DNA of 11,680 bases from Phaeodactylibacter sp964397205 (GTDB taxonomy: Bacteria; Bacteroidota; Bacteroidia; Chitinophagales; Saprospiraceae). Under the pieces are notes generated by a model that saw only the letters and a program-made list of their open reading frames with translations, made no database searches and was not told the DNA's origin. The position numbers were made by a program, and so were the translations under genes. The number at the start of each line of letters is the position of its first letter. Within the stretch, counting starts at the first letter, position 1. The stretch is taken from contig CAYNIT010000135.1 in the NCBI GenBank assembly GCA_964397205.1, positions 1 to 11,680 on the forward strand, written 5' to 3'. Below, one piece after another: positions 1 through 6,139 of the stretch.

Positions 1-1482
1 TGATCTCGTTGAGGCGTAATTCTGTCCTTTGCCAATCAAAAAGCAGTAATCAATACCTTCCCACTCTTTCATCAAAAAATGGACTGCATTCCTAACGGCT
101 AACGGATGTCGGTTTAGGCCATAAGAAAATTGATCGTACAAGTCCTTAATGTTCAGCACGACTGCATTATGGTTACCCCCATCTGCAGATGACCGGTAAT
201 CGGCGTACGCTTGTACCCAATCCTTTCCCGTTTCGTCACTGCGCAGGAACCTGTTGGTTACAATAAGATAGTTGCCGTCTAATCCGGAAAAGTCTTCAAA
301 GCTCGTAGCAGCAAGGGTATTTACCAATTGAAATTCTGTAGCCACTGCCAGCTGTCTCGTTGCCCCGCTTGCTTTTATTTTAACTCTTTGAAGATCGTTA
401 TCTGGAGTCATTATATAGCGATCCGCCTCATCCAAATCGTAAAGCACTCCGGGACTATTACCGTACAGATCACGAAGCTCCAAATAGCGCTCGGACATAT
501 CGGCCGGCAAAGATATTTTTGCAAATCCAGCATTATCAAAGTTAAAAGTACGAGGGTAACGGAGCACTGCACCACCTACAGCATATCGGTCAAACTTATG
601 TCCGTTCACGTTATTGAGCCCCTTTACAGAAACGGCAATGCTGTTCCCAAGCTCTTGGGTAGGCAGGTCGAATTGATAAGAGCGAAATTCAGAACCTACA
701 AAGTTTTCCTCCACAACTACTCCCTCGTTCAGCTCAATTTGCAAGGCATGGCCAATGGCAGTAAGGTTGGCATTTGATAAAAGCCTGAGCTCAAGCTCAG
801 CATCGGCTCCGCCTTCGTAAACTTCAGAAAGATCAATTTCAAAATCGAATTCCCGCCTGAATCCCGAAGAAAAACCATCAGACAGATACTGTGATGAGCT
901 TACCTCGATAGAACTATTTCCCCCAGTGCCTACGCGCTCTGTCCGCTTCTCCAGCTCATCGCGGAAGATGCTTTCTGCCTCCCCCCAATACCACTCCTCC
1001 ACCCCCGGCGCATCCCCCAGCTCATTCTCCACCGCCTCATACCGCTTGCCCGTTTGCCCCGGCGGCAGCACCGTCAGGTAGTACGCCATAGTATCCGTGT
1101 ACAAGCTGTACCAGGGATTGAGCATGGTAGCGGGGTCCTCGAAGAGAAAGCGGTCCAGCTCCGAACGGTTCTTTTCTCCGTAAAACTCCAGGTAATCGCC
1201 GGCCTGCAGCGGGCCATCGGCGCTGGCATACAGCGGCACCTCCTCCCCCATCCGCCACAGTTGGTAACGGCTGCCGTCGATGCCCGCCACATCAATGCCC
1301 GCCACCGCAAGCACCTCCTGCGGCACCCGGTAGATGCCGTCCTCCGCTACCTCGATGCGGTAGTAATCTTTGTCGTAGTCAATCCATTCGTTGCCGTAGA
1401 GCGTATCCTGCCCGCTGATCATCTGCGCACGGAGTGGAGCGAGCGACAGGCACAGCAGGGCGAGGAGGAGTGTCGTTCTCAT
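1..1482 (-). CDS. Secreted C25 (gingipain-type) peptidase-like protein, type IX secretion associated; 3' end cut by window edge
   Basis: The frame is open from ATG 1482-1480 to base 1 with no stop: 494 residues of a longer protein. Residues 1-20 form a signal peptide (MRT, a run of Leu/Ala, then LRAQ). The next part (GNEWIDYDKDYYRIEV, then EDGIYRV) is typical of Bacteroidota C25 proteins handled by the type IX system, such as PorU-like sortases. A beta-rich middle of about 300 residues precedes the start of the C25 fold near residue 403 (NYLIVTN), with FSYGLNRHPLAVR at 452-464 and YCFLIGKG at 479-486. The catalytic His and Cys would lie beyond the window, so activity cannot be judged. A perfect -7 box lies 25 bp upstream of the ATG. 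Codons 1 to about 180 are GC-rich and the rest are clearly poorer in GC. It could be PorU itself or another C25 surface protein; the family call is good, the exact role is inferred. Confidence 0.8.
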   Translation of the reverse strand, partial: MRTTLLLALLCLSLAPLRAQMISGQDTLYGNEWIDYDKDYYRIEVAEDGIYRVPQEVLAVAGIDVAGIDGSRYQLWRMGEEVPLYASADGPLQAGDYLEFYGEKNRSELDRFLFEDPATMLNPWYSLYTDTMAYYLTVLPPGQTGKRYEAVENELGDAPGVEEWYWGEAESIFRDELEKRTERVGTGGNSSIEVSSSQYLSDGFSSGFRREFDFEIDLSEVYEGGADAELELRLLSNANLTAIGHALQIELNEGVVVEENFVGSEFRSYQFDLPTQELGNSIAVSVKGLNNVNGHKFDRYAVGGAVLRYPRTFNFDNAGFAKISLPADMSERYLELRDLYGNSPGVLYDLDEADRYIMTPDNDLQRVKIKASGATRQLAVATEFQLVNTLAATSFEDFSGLDGNYLIVTNRFLRSDETGKDWVQAYADYRSSADGGNHNAVVLNIKDLYDQFSYGLNRHPLAVRNAVHFLMKEWEGIDYCFLIGKGQNYASTRS

Positions 1483-1506
1483 AGTCCAGGTTTGGGCTGT
1501 TTCTTA

Positions 1507-1514
1507 CAAATATA
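1507..1514 (-). promoter_or_regulatory. Bacteroidota -7 promoter box (TATATTTG) for the C25 gene
   Basis: Read on the minus strand this is TATATTTG, a perfect match to the Bacteroidota TAnnTTTG element. It sits 25 bp from the ATG at 1482, which would give a 5' leader of roughly 15-20 nt. I see no convincing TTG -33 element at the right spacing. Confidence 0.55.
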
Positions 1515-1666
1515 CGGGGAATTTACTAAAGGGGCTGCCTCTGCCTTGTCCTGATTGTAGTTAAGGGCTGGAGTAGTACTTTGGGAGCGCTGGCAAGCTG
1601 GCTATTGCAGGGAGCCGGGGGTCCGGAGCAGTGGGCTGCCTTATGCCTTTGGTGCTTTACCCTTAC

Positions 1667-1701
1667 TTTTACATTCTGCATTTTACGTTTTACATTTTAC
1701 A
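1667..1701 (+). repeat. Heptamer tandem array 1 (TTYTRCR, 5 units)
   Basis: Five consecutive 7-bp units: TTTTACA, TTCTGCA, TTTTACG, TTTTACA, TTTTACA, followed by TTC. The exact 7-bp phasing with degenerate units is seen directly. The array is preceded by CCCTTAC, as is array 2. Confidence 0.85.
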
Positions 1702-1739
1702 TTCCTGGCGTTTTCCTCCCCGTCCATGACCATTCGCCC

Positions 1740-1761
1740 TGTAAATGTCAGAATGTAAACA
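1740..1761 (-). repeat. Inverted heptamer-like fragment between the two arrays
   Basis: On the minus strand this reads as TTTACAT, TCTGACA, TTTAC, resembling the array units in inverted orientation. It is short, and the relationship could be chance in a TTTACA-rich area. Confidence 0.4.
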
Positions 1762-1776
1762 TCCGCAGCCCCTTAC

Positions 1777-1818
1777 TTTTACCTTTTACATTCTACGTTT
1801 TACATTCTACATTTTACA
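1777..1818 (+). repeat. Heptamer tandem array 2 (TTYTACR, 6 units)
   Basis: Six consecutive 7-bp units: TTTTACC, TTTTACA, TTCTACG, TTTTACA, TTCTACA, TTTTACA. It shares the leader CCCTTAC and the unit types of array 1, 110 bp away (unit start to unit start), suggesting one repeat family rather than two independent low-complexity runs. Confidence 0.85.
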
Positions 1819-1855
1819 TCCCCTCCTCCATCCTATAAACTTGAACAGCCTGCTT

Positions 1856-2584
1856 CTACAAAGTCACCCCACCGTCTACATTCAGCACCGCGCCGTTAAC
1901 GAAGGCCGCCTCATCCGAAGCCAGGTACAGGTAAGCCGCCGCGATTTCCTCCGGCTCCCCCAGGCGCTGCACCGGTGTTTTTTCCTCCAGCATGGTGATG
2001 ACCTTCTCCGGGATGCTGCGCACCATCTCTGTGCCAATGAAACCCGGGGCCACCGCATTCGCCGTGATGCCCTTGCGGCCAAATTCCTTCGCCCAGACTT
2101 TGGTCATACCGATCACCCCGGCCTTAGTCGCCACGTAGTTGGTCTGGCCGAAATTGCCGTTGTGCGCCACCACAGAGGCAGCGCTCAGGATGCGGCCGTA
2201 CCCGCGCTCCAGCATGTACGGCAGCACCGCCTTGGTACAGTTGAACACCCCCGTCAAGTTGACATCAATCACCTGCTGCCACTGCTCGGCCGTCATCTTT
2301 TTCATCGTCGCATCCTGCGTGATGCCTGCGTTGTTCACAATGATATCGATCTGCCCGAAGTCCTCGGATACCTGCTTGGCCGCTGCCTCGCAAGCCGCTA
2401 AATCCGTGGTATTCACTTCGTAAAACTTCGCGCCCAAGGATTCGGCTGCTTCCTTTCCCTTGTCCGCTACAATATCCCAAATCGCCACCTTGGCGCCTTC
2501 CTTGATGAAACGCTCTGCCGTTGCCCGGCCTATTCCATTCGCGCCACCCGTCACAATGGCTACTTTTCCTTCTAATCGACTCAT
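1856..2584 (-). CDS. FabG-like short-chain dehydrogenase (3-oxoacyl-ACP / acetoacetyl-CoA reductase family)
   Basis: A 242-residue classical SDR enzyme, the usual FabG length. Visible motifs are the dinucleotide-binding TGGANGIG (12-19), NNAG (84-87), and the catalytic set Asn109, Ser137, Tyr150, Lys154; VAPGFIGTEM and the C-terminal NVDGG are also FabG-typical. Asp37 at the end of the second beta strand favours NAD(H) over NADP(H), which is unusual for a biosynthetic FabG and fits a 3-hydroxyacyl-CoA dehydrogenase equally well. I chose the ATG at 2584 (MSRLEGK) over an in-frame one at 2656 because family proteins begin there and it follows an A-rich leader. It is divergent from the thiolase at 2987, so acetoacetyl-CoA is a plausible substrate: PhaB-like chemistry, though no PHA synthase is in the window. 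Family sure; substrate and cofactor inferred. Confidence 0.9.
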   Translation of the reverse strand: MSRLEGKVAIVTGGANGIGRATAERFIKEGAKVAIWDIVADKGKEAAESLGAKFYEVNTTDLAACEAAAKQVSEDFGQIDIIVNNAGITQDATMKKMTAEQWQQVIDVNLTGVFNCTKAVLPYMLERGYGRILSAASVVAHNGNFGQTNYVATKAGVIGMTKVWAKEFGRKGITANAVAPGFIGTEMVRSIPEKVITMLEEKTPVQRLGEPEEIAAAYLYLASDEAAFVNGAVLNVDGGVTL

Positions 2585-2986
2585 GCTTATGATTTTATTT
2601 GATTGATCAGTTTCTTCTCTTTCCCGGGGAGCAGTTTTGGCATACGCAGAGGCCAACCGGGATGACCCGCATCGACCTACACCTCTCCGCCATACCCCAG
2701 CCCCAACTTTTACCCTCTACCTCCCGCGGTTTCACGCTTCTGCCTCTACTCCCCGACTCGCTTCCCAAATGTAAAACATTCCCCCACCCCACCAGCCCGG
2801 CCAGCAGACCTAAAGTCATGGACTCTAGCCCCGAATAACTCCGTCAAAAAGCACAAAACACTGATGCACAAGCAGAAAACCCCGTACAAGAAAGCCTTTG
2901 ACGAAGCAACCTCCCTTGCACGTCTGGGATTTTTTAACGAACTTTACATATAAATATCTAAATACTTACATTTAAATCAGCGATTC
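2585..2986. other. Divergent intergenic region between the FabG-like and thiolase genes
   Basis: About 400 bp holding the promoters of both flanking genes. The half next to the FabG-like gene is C-rich on the plus strand; the last 50 bp before the thiolase ATG are very AT-rich. A near-match to the -7 consensus (TACATTTA) lies at about 2968-2975, but I cannot assign the thiolase promoter with confidence. Short reading frames here look like no known protein. Confidence 0.6.
2766..2773 (-). promoter_or_regulatory. Possible -7 box (TACATTTG) for the FabG-like gene
   Basis: A perfect TAnnTTTG match on the minus strand, but about 180 bp from the chosen ATG and without a clear -33 TTG. It overlaps a TTTTACA heptamer and a small inverted repeat (AATGT-AAA-ACATT, 2768-2780), so it may simply be a repeat fragment. 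Confidence 0.3.
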
Positions 2987-4165
2987 ATGAAACAAGTCTA
3001 TATCGCCTCCGCCGTACGCACCCCGCTGGGCAGCTTCGGCGGCGTATTCACCAATGTAGCCGCCACGCAGCTGGGCGCTACCGCCATAAAAGGTGCTTTG
3101 GAGAAGGCGGGCGTCAGCCCTGACCAAGTACAGGAAGTATTCATGGGCAATGTCTGCTCTGCTAACCTAGGGCAGGCACCGGCCCGGCAAGCTGCCATCT
3201 ACGCCGGCATCCCCGATACAGTGCCCTGTACAACCGTAAATAAAGTCTGCTCCTCCGGGGCCAAATCCATTATGTTCGCCGCCCAATCTATTATGCTGGG
3301 CCATCAAGACCTCATCGTGGCGGGCGGTATGGAGAACATGAGCGCTATCCCTTACTACGTCCCTAAGGCGCGCTACGGGCACAAATACGGGCATGGGCAA
3401 ATCCTGGACGGCCTGCAGAAGGATGGGCTCTCGGATGCCTACGACGGCAACGCCATGGGCGTATGCGCCGATGCTACCGCCGAGCAACACAGCATCTCCC
3501 GCGAGGAACAGGACGAATTCGCGATGCTTTCCTATAAGCGTTCTGCCGAATCCACCTCCTCTGGCGCCTTCGGGCAGGAAATCGTGCCGGTAGAAGTGCC
3601 ACAGCGCAAAGGGGACCCCATTCCAGTAACGGAGGATGAAGAGTTCCGGCGCGTGAAGTTTGAAAAACTCCCTTCCCTGCGGCCGGTATTTACCAAAGAA
3701 GGCACTGTGACGGCGGCCAACGCGTCGACCATCAACGACGGGGCAGCGGCGCTGGTGCTGGTGAGCGAGGACAAAATGAAGGAGCTCAATCTCGAGCCGG
3801 TAGCCCGCATCGTTTCCTTCGCCGATGCTGCGCACGAACCGCAGTGGTTTACGACCGCGCCTACCAAAGCTGCCCCCATCGCACTGCAGCGCGCTGGCTT
3901 ATCCATCAACGATATCGACTACTTTGAGGTCAATGAAGCATTCGCGGTGGTCACCCTGGCTTTCAATAAAGTGCTGGGAGTTGATGTGGACAAGGTGAAT
4001 GTCTTCGGCGGGGCGGTAAGCATCGGCCACCCACTGGGCGCAAGCGGAGCGCGCATCGTGACTACGCTGAACAACGTGCTGCAGCAAAAAGGCGCCAAGC
4101 GTGGGCTGGCGGCCATCTGCAACGGAGGCGGCGGCGCTTCCTCTGTCATCATCGAAAAGGTGTAG
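2987..4165 (+). CDS. Acetyl-CoA C-acetyltransferase (thiolase)
   Basis: A 392-residue thiolase, the normal length for the biosynthetic (acetoacetyl-CoA) type. It condenses two acetyl-CoA to acetoacetyl-CoA, or the reverse. The nucleophilic Cys88 lies in NKVCSSGAKS, His348 in GHPLGASGAR and the second catalytic Cys378 in ICNGGGGAS; NEAFA is also present. All catalytic residues are intact. The N-terminus (MKQVYIASAVRTPLG) aligns with family members from the first residue, supporting the ATG at 2987. It is divergent from the FabG-like reductase and convergent with a polyprenyl diphosphate synthase. It could feed a 3-hydroxybutyryl-CoA route, ketone or fatty acid breakdown, or a mevalonate pathway; the window does not decide. 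Gene names such as atoB or phaA are used for this family, but I leave the symbol blank. Confidence 0.93.
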   Translation: MKQVYIASAVRTPLGSFGGVFTNVAATQLGATAIKGALEKAGVSPDQVQEVFMGNVCSANLGQAPARQAAIYAGIPDTVPCTTVNKVCSSGAKSIMFAAQSIMLGHQDLIVAGGMENMSAIPYYVPKARYGHKYGHGQILDGLQKDGLSDAYDGNAMGVCADATAEQHSISREEQDEFAMLSYKRSAESTSSGAFGQEIVPVEVPQRKGDPIPVTEDEEFRRVKFEKLPSLRPVFTKEGTVTAANASTINDGAAALVLVSEDKMKELNLEPVARIVSFADAAHEPQWFTTAPTKAAPIALQRAGLSINDIDYFEVNEAFAVVTLAFNKVLGVDVDKVNVFGGAVSIGHPLGASGARIVTTLNNVLQQKGAKRGLAAICNGGGGASSVIIEKV

Positions 4166-4178
4166 CAAAATGCTGGAA

Positions 4179-4230
4179 GGGGGTATCAGAGGCGATAACC
4201 TGAAACAGGGATAACGCGCTGATACGCCCC
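4179..4230. terminator. Hairpin cluster between convergent genes (possible bidirectional terminator)
   Basis: An outer imperfect stem pairs GGGGGTATCAG (4179-4189) with CTGATACGCCCC (4219-4230), one base bulged; an inner CCTG-AAA-CAGG hairpin (4199-4209) sits in its loop. The position, between two 3' ends only 69 bp apart, suits a shared terminator, but neither side has a T tract, so Rho-independent action is uncertain. Confidence 0.4.
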
Positions 4231-4234
4231 TCTG

Positions 4235-5215
4235 TCATGCTTGCCGTTCCAGCAACTGCTCCGCTAGCTCGCGTAGCGGAACTTTGCGGTCATCCAGTGT
4301 ATTTACCGCCGCGAGCGCTGCAAAAGCTTGATTCTGAAAGGCCTGCTTCTGCTCAGCCGCCCATTCGGGAATGTGGAGGGAACGCAGCAGGGCTGTTACT
4401 TCCTCGACCTTAGCCTGCTCGTCCTCCGGATGGCTCTGCATCAGTTCCTGCAGACGGCGGGCGTCCGCCCCCTTTGCCAACTGCTGAGCCTTAAGGATCA
4501 GGAAGGTTTTTTTATTCTGTACAATATCGCCGCCCACCCGTTTGCCGAAGCGCTCCGGATCGCCGAAGGTGTCGAGCATATCGTCTTGCAGCTGAAAAGC
4601 CACGCCAATGCCGCGGCCGAACTGCCGCAGCTGCCGGGCATCCGCCTCCGGTGCCCCTACTGCAACCGCGCCCATCTGCAGGCTCCCGCCGATCAGGGCG
4701 GCCGTCTTTAACTCAATCATACGCAGGTACTCCTCAATGGTAACGTCATTGCGCGACTCAAACTCCATATCGTACTGCTGCCCCTCGCAGACCTCAAGCG
4801 CTACTTCGTTGAACAAGCGGAGCAATTGGCCGGAAGCCGCAGCGTCTGAACCCGCCCGGCTGAGGTATTCGTAGGCCAGAATAAGCATCGCATCGCCGGA
4901 GAGGATGCCGGCATTGAGCCCGTAGAGCTCGTGTACGGAAGGGCGGCCGCGGCGCAGAGGAGCTTCATCCATGATGTCGTCGTGTACCAGAGAAAAATTG
5001 TGGAAAATCTCCACTGCCATCGCTACTGGCAGGGCTTCAGCCGGGCGCGCGCTGAAAAGATGGGCCCCCATCAGAGACAGCAGCGGGCGCAGGCGTTTGC
5101 CCCCACTGCTCATGATATAGTCGATTGGCGTGTAGAGCCCCTCGGGTTCTCGCTTGATATTTTGCTGCTCGCTGTAAGCCTCGAACGCCCGGAGCAGCTG
5201 CTGTGGGTCTTGCAT
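4235..5215 (-). CDS. All-E polyprenyl diphosphate synthase (short-chain, FPP/GGPP-type)
   Basis: A 326-residue trans-prenyltransferase that adds isopentenyl diphosphate to allylic diphosphates. In order: GGKRLRP (38-44), the first Asp-rich motif DDIMD (79-83) followed by RRGRPSVH, GQQYDMEFE (145-153), Lys170-Thr171, and the second Asp-rich motif QDDMLD (210-215). The first Asp-rich motif has no two-residue insert, unlike E. coli IspA, and Phe74 sits five residues before it, with Phe71 three further. Bulky residues there usually limit the product to short chains, so FPP or GGPP is likely, but sequence alone does not fix the length. The product would feed quinone, carotenoid or undecaprenyl synthesis in the cytoplasm. 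The ATG at 5215 lies just below a good promoter match. Convergent with the thiolase. Confidence 0.92.
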   Translation of the reverse strand: MQDPQQLLRAFEAYSEQQNIKREPEGLYTPIDYIMSSGGKRLRPLLSLMGAHLFSARPAEALPVAMAVEIFHNFSLVHDDIMDEAPLRRGRPSVHELYGLNAGILSGDAMLILAYEYLSRAGSDAAASGQLLRLFNEVALEVCEGQQYDMEFESRNDVTIEEYLRMIELKTAALIGGSLQMGAVAVGAPEADARQLRQFGRGIGVAFQLQDDMLDTFGDPERFGKRVGGDIVQNKKTFLILKAQQLAKGADARRLQELMQSHPEDEQAKVEEVTALLRSLHIPEWAAEQKQAFQNQAFAALAAVNTLDDRKVPLRELAEQLLERQA

Positions 5216-5234
5216 GTATGCTTGGTGGTTTCGG

Positions 5235-5266
5235 CAAAGATAGGCAAGCCCCCTACAAAATCACAA
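5235..5266 (-). promoter_or_regulatory. Bacteroidota promoter (-33 TTG, -7 TATCTTTG) for the polyprenyl synthase
   Basis: Read on the minus strand: TTG at 5266-5264, 21 bp, then TATCTTTG at 5242-5235, a full match to the Bacteroidota consensus with near-normal spacing. The ATG follows about 20 bp downstream, giving a short leader. Confidence 0.6.
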
Positions 5267-5295
5267 GCAGAGTCGGTTTTGAAATAATTATTGCC

Positions 5296-5303
5296 TAGTT
5301 TTG
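5296..5303 (+). promoter_or_regulatory. -7 promoter box (TAGTTTTG) for the receiver gene
   Basis: A perfect TAnnTTTG match 46 bp before the ATG at 5350. A TTG lies upstream at 5279-5281, but the 14-bp spacing is shorter than normal. This gap carries divergent promoters for the polyprenyl synthase and the receiver gene. Confidence 0.5.
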
Positions 5304-5349
5304 CATGCCATGTATGTAGTGTTTTTTAACCAAGCTGTAGCTATTGCGC

Positions 5350-5796
5350 ATGATCAATAAGAATCGAGCTCACCAAATTCTGCTGATCGAAGACAACCCC
5401 GGTGATGTCCGGCTGACGCAAGAAGCTTTCAAGGAAAGCAAGAACAACATCGAGTTGGAAGTTGTCACTGACGGAATTGAGGCTATTAAGTTTTTGAGGC
5501 GGGAGGAAGCTTATGCAGAAAAATCCATACCGGACCTGATACTGCTCGACTTAAATCTGCCCAAATGGGATGGGCGGGAAGTGCTGGAAACCATCAAAAC
5601 CGATGATCAGCTGAAACGGATCCCGGTAGTGGTGCTGACCACCTCTAATGCCGGCGTCGATATCCTGAAAAGCTATGACCTGCACGCCAATTGCTTCATC
5701 AACAAGCCCATCGACTTCGACAAATTCTTTGAAATCATCCATAAGATTGAAGAATTCTGGTTATCAACGGCAATTTTGCCAACTAGTATTTCTTAA
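5350..5796 (+). CDS. Single-domain response regulator (Rcp1-like receiver)
   Basis: A 148-residue protein that is almost entirely one CheY-like receiver with no output domain. The acidic pair Glu14-Asp15 (LLIEDNPGD), phosphoacceptor Asp67 (LLDLNLP), Thr97 and Lys119 (INKPID) are all intact, so it should accept phosphate. The LIEDNPGDVRL start and the loop before Asp67 (about residues 51-60) resemble the Rcp1 class that partners phytochrome-type kinases, although no bacteriophytochrome is in the window. I chose ATG 5350; a TTG start two codons earlier (5344) would add only MR. It lies 343 bp upstream of a receiver-PAS-pseudokinase gene on the same strand with a separate putative promoter between them, so a functional link is possible but not shown. 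The partner kinase is unknown. Confidence 0.88.
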   Translation: MINKNRAHQILLIEDNPGDVRLTQEAFKESKNNIELEVVTDGIEAIKFLRREEAYAEKSIPDLILLDLNLPKWDGREVLETIKTDDQLKRIPVVVLTTSNAGVDILKSYDLHANCFINKPIDFDKFFEIIHKIEEFWLSTAILPTSIS

Positions 5797-5912
5797 ATTT
5801 ATATATTAGAGGCTTGTTAAGCGACAAATGCCCTGAACGCTAATCAGCTATCGCCATACCGATTATATTTCCACCAGTACACCGTTGTTAACAAACAAGG
5901 CTGTTGTTGCTC

Positions 5913-5920
5913 TATTTTTG
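5913..5920 (+). promoter_or_regulatory. -7 promoter box (TATTTTTG) upstream of the small ORF and hybrid receiver gene
   Basis: A perfect TAnnTTTG match. The nearest upstream TTG (5885-5887) is 25 bp away, slightly too far for a good -33. Transcription would begin about 5927, some 18 nt before the small ORF and about 210 nt before the hybrid gene. Confidence 0.45.
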
Positions 5921-5944
5921 CCAAATCACCTACCCCTCTTTGTT

Positions 5945-6076
5945 ATGGCAAAAATTGAGAACACCTTTGCTTTTAAGGAAAAACAGCCCAAAACCAAGCC
6001 AGATTTAGACAAATTTGCACTATGTGGATGCATTGGGAGTGCCAGTGCTTTCCTGGGTAAAAACAGTTACGTATAA
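5945..6076 (+). CDS. Possible 43-residue small protein, unrecognised
   Basis: The ATG at 5945 opens a 43-codon frame ending in TAA. The product has a charged first half (MAKIENTFAFKEKQPK, then a Lys/Asp stretch) and a small, apolar tail with a CGC motif (FALCGCIGSASAFLG). There is no signal peptide. A consensus -7 box lies 25 bp upstream, which is the main argument that it is transcribed; no Shine-Dalgarno sequence is visible, which is normal for the phylum. The charged-then-small layout recalls leader-plus-core peptides, but no modifying enzyme or exporter is adjacent. It could equally be a leader peptide for the downstream signalling gene, or chance. Confidence 0.3.
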   Translation: MAKIENTFAFKEKQPKTKPDLDKFALCGCIGSASAFLGKNSYV

Positions 6077-6139
6077 ACAACACAATCTCCGATAAAACGA
6101 CGACTATGGACACCAATGATTGACTGAACCGCATAGCGT

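Larger units (their letters stand above)
1483..1855. other. Non-coding interval with two heptamer repeat arrays
   Basis: This 373-bp gap lies between the 3' end of the FabG-like gene and the start of the C25 gene, both on the minus strand. It holds the C25 promoter near its left end and two 7-bp repeat arrays in its right half. The apparent reading frames across it are low-complexity translations of the repeats and resemble no protein I know. Confidence 0.7.
5797..6139. other. Intergenic region, AT-rich, with a promoter and a possible small ORF
   Basis: A 343-bp gap between two signalling genes, poorer in GC than both. It holds a perfect -7 box at 5913 and a 43-codon reading frame at 5945-6076. 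No clear terminator for the upstream receiver gene is visible. The remainder (5797-5910 and 6077-6139) shows nothing I can name. Confidence 0.6.

Noticed and set aside
328..777. Plus-strand frame of 149 codons at the left end
   Set aside because: It is antisense to the C25 gene, which reads through this stretch without a stop to the window edge; its composition is not protein-like.
1054..1554. Plus-strand frame of 166 codons
   Set aside because: It is antisense to the C25 gene, which has a signal peptide, a promoter and family motifs; the frame has no known features.
1745..2401. Plus-strand frame of 218 codons starting in the heptamer array
   Set aside because: It begins with a low-complexity translation of the repeat and continues antisense to the FabG-like gene.
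2585..2656. N-terminal extension of the FabG-like protein to an upstream ATG at 2656
   Set aside because: The 24 extra residues (charged, low similarity to SDR starts) are absent from typical family members; MSRLEGK at 2584 is the standard start.
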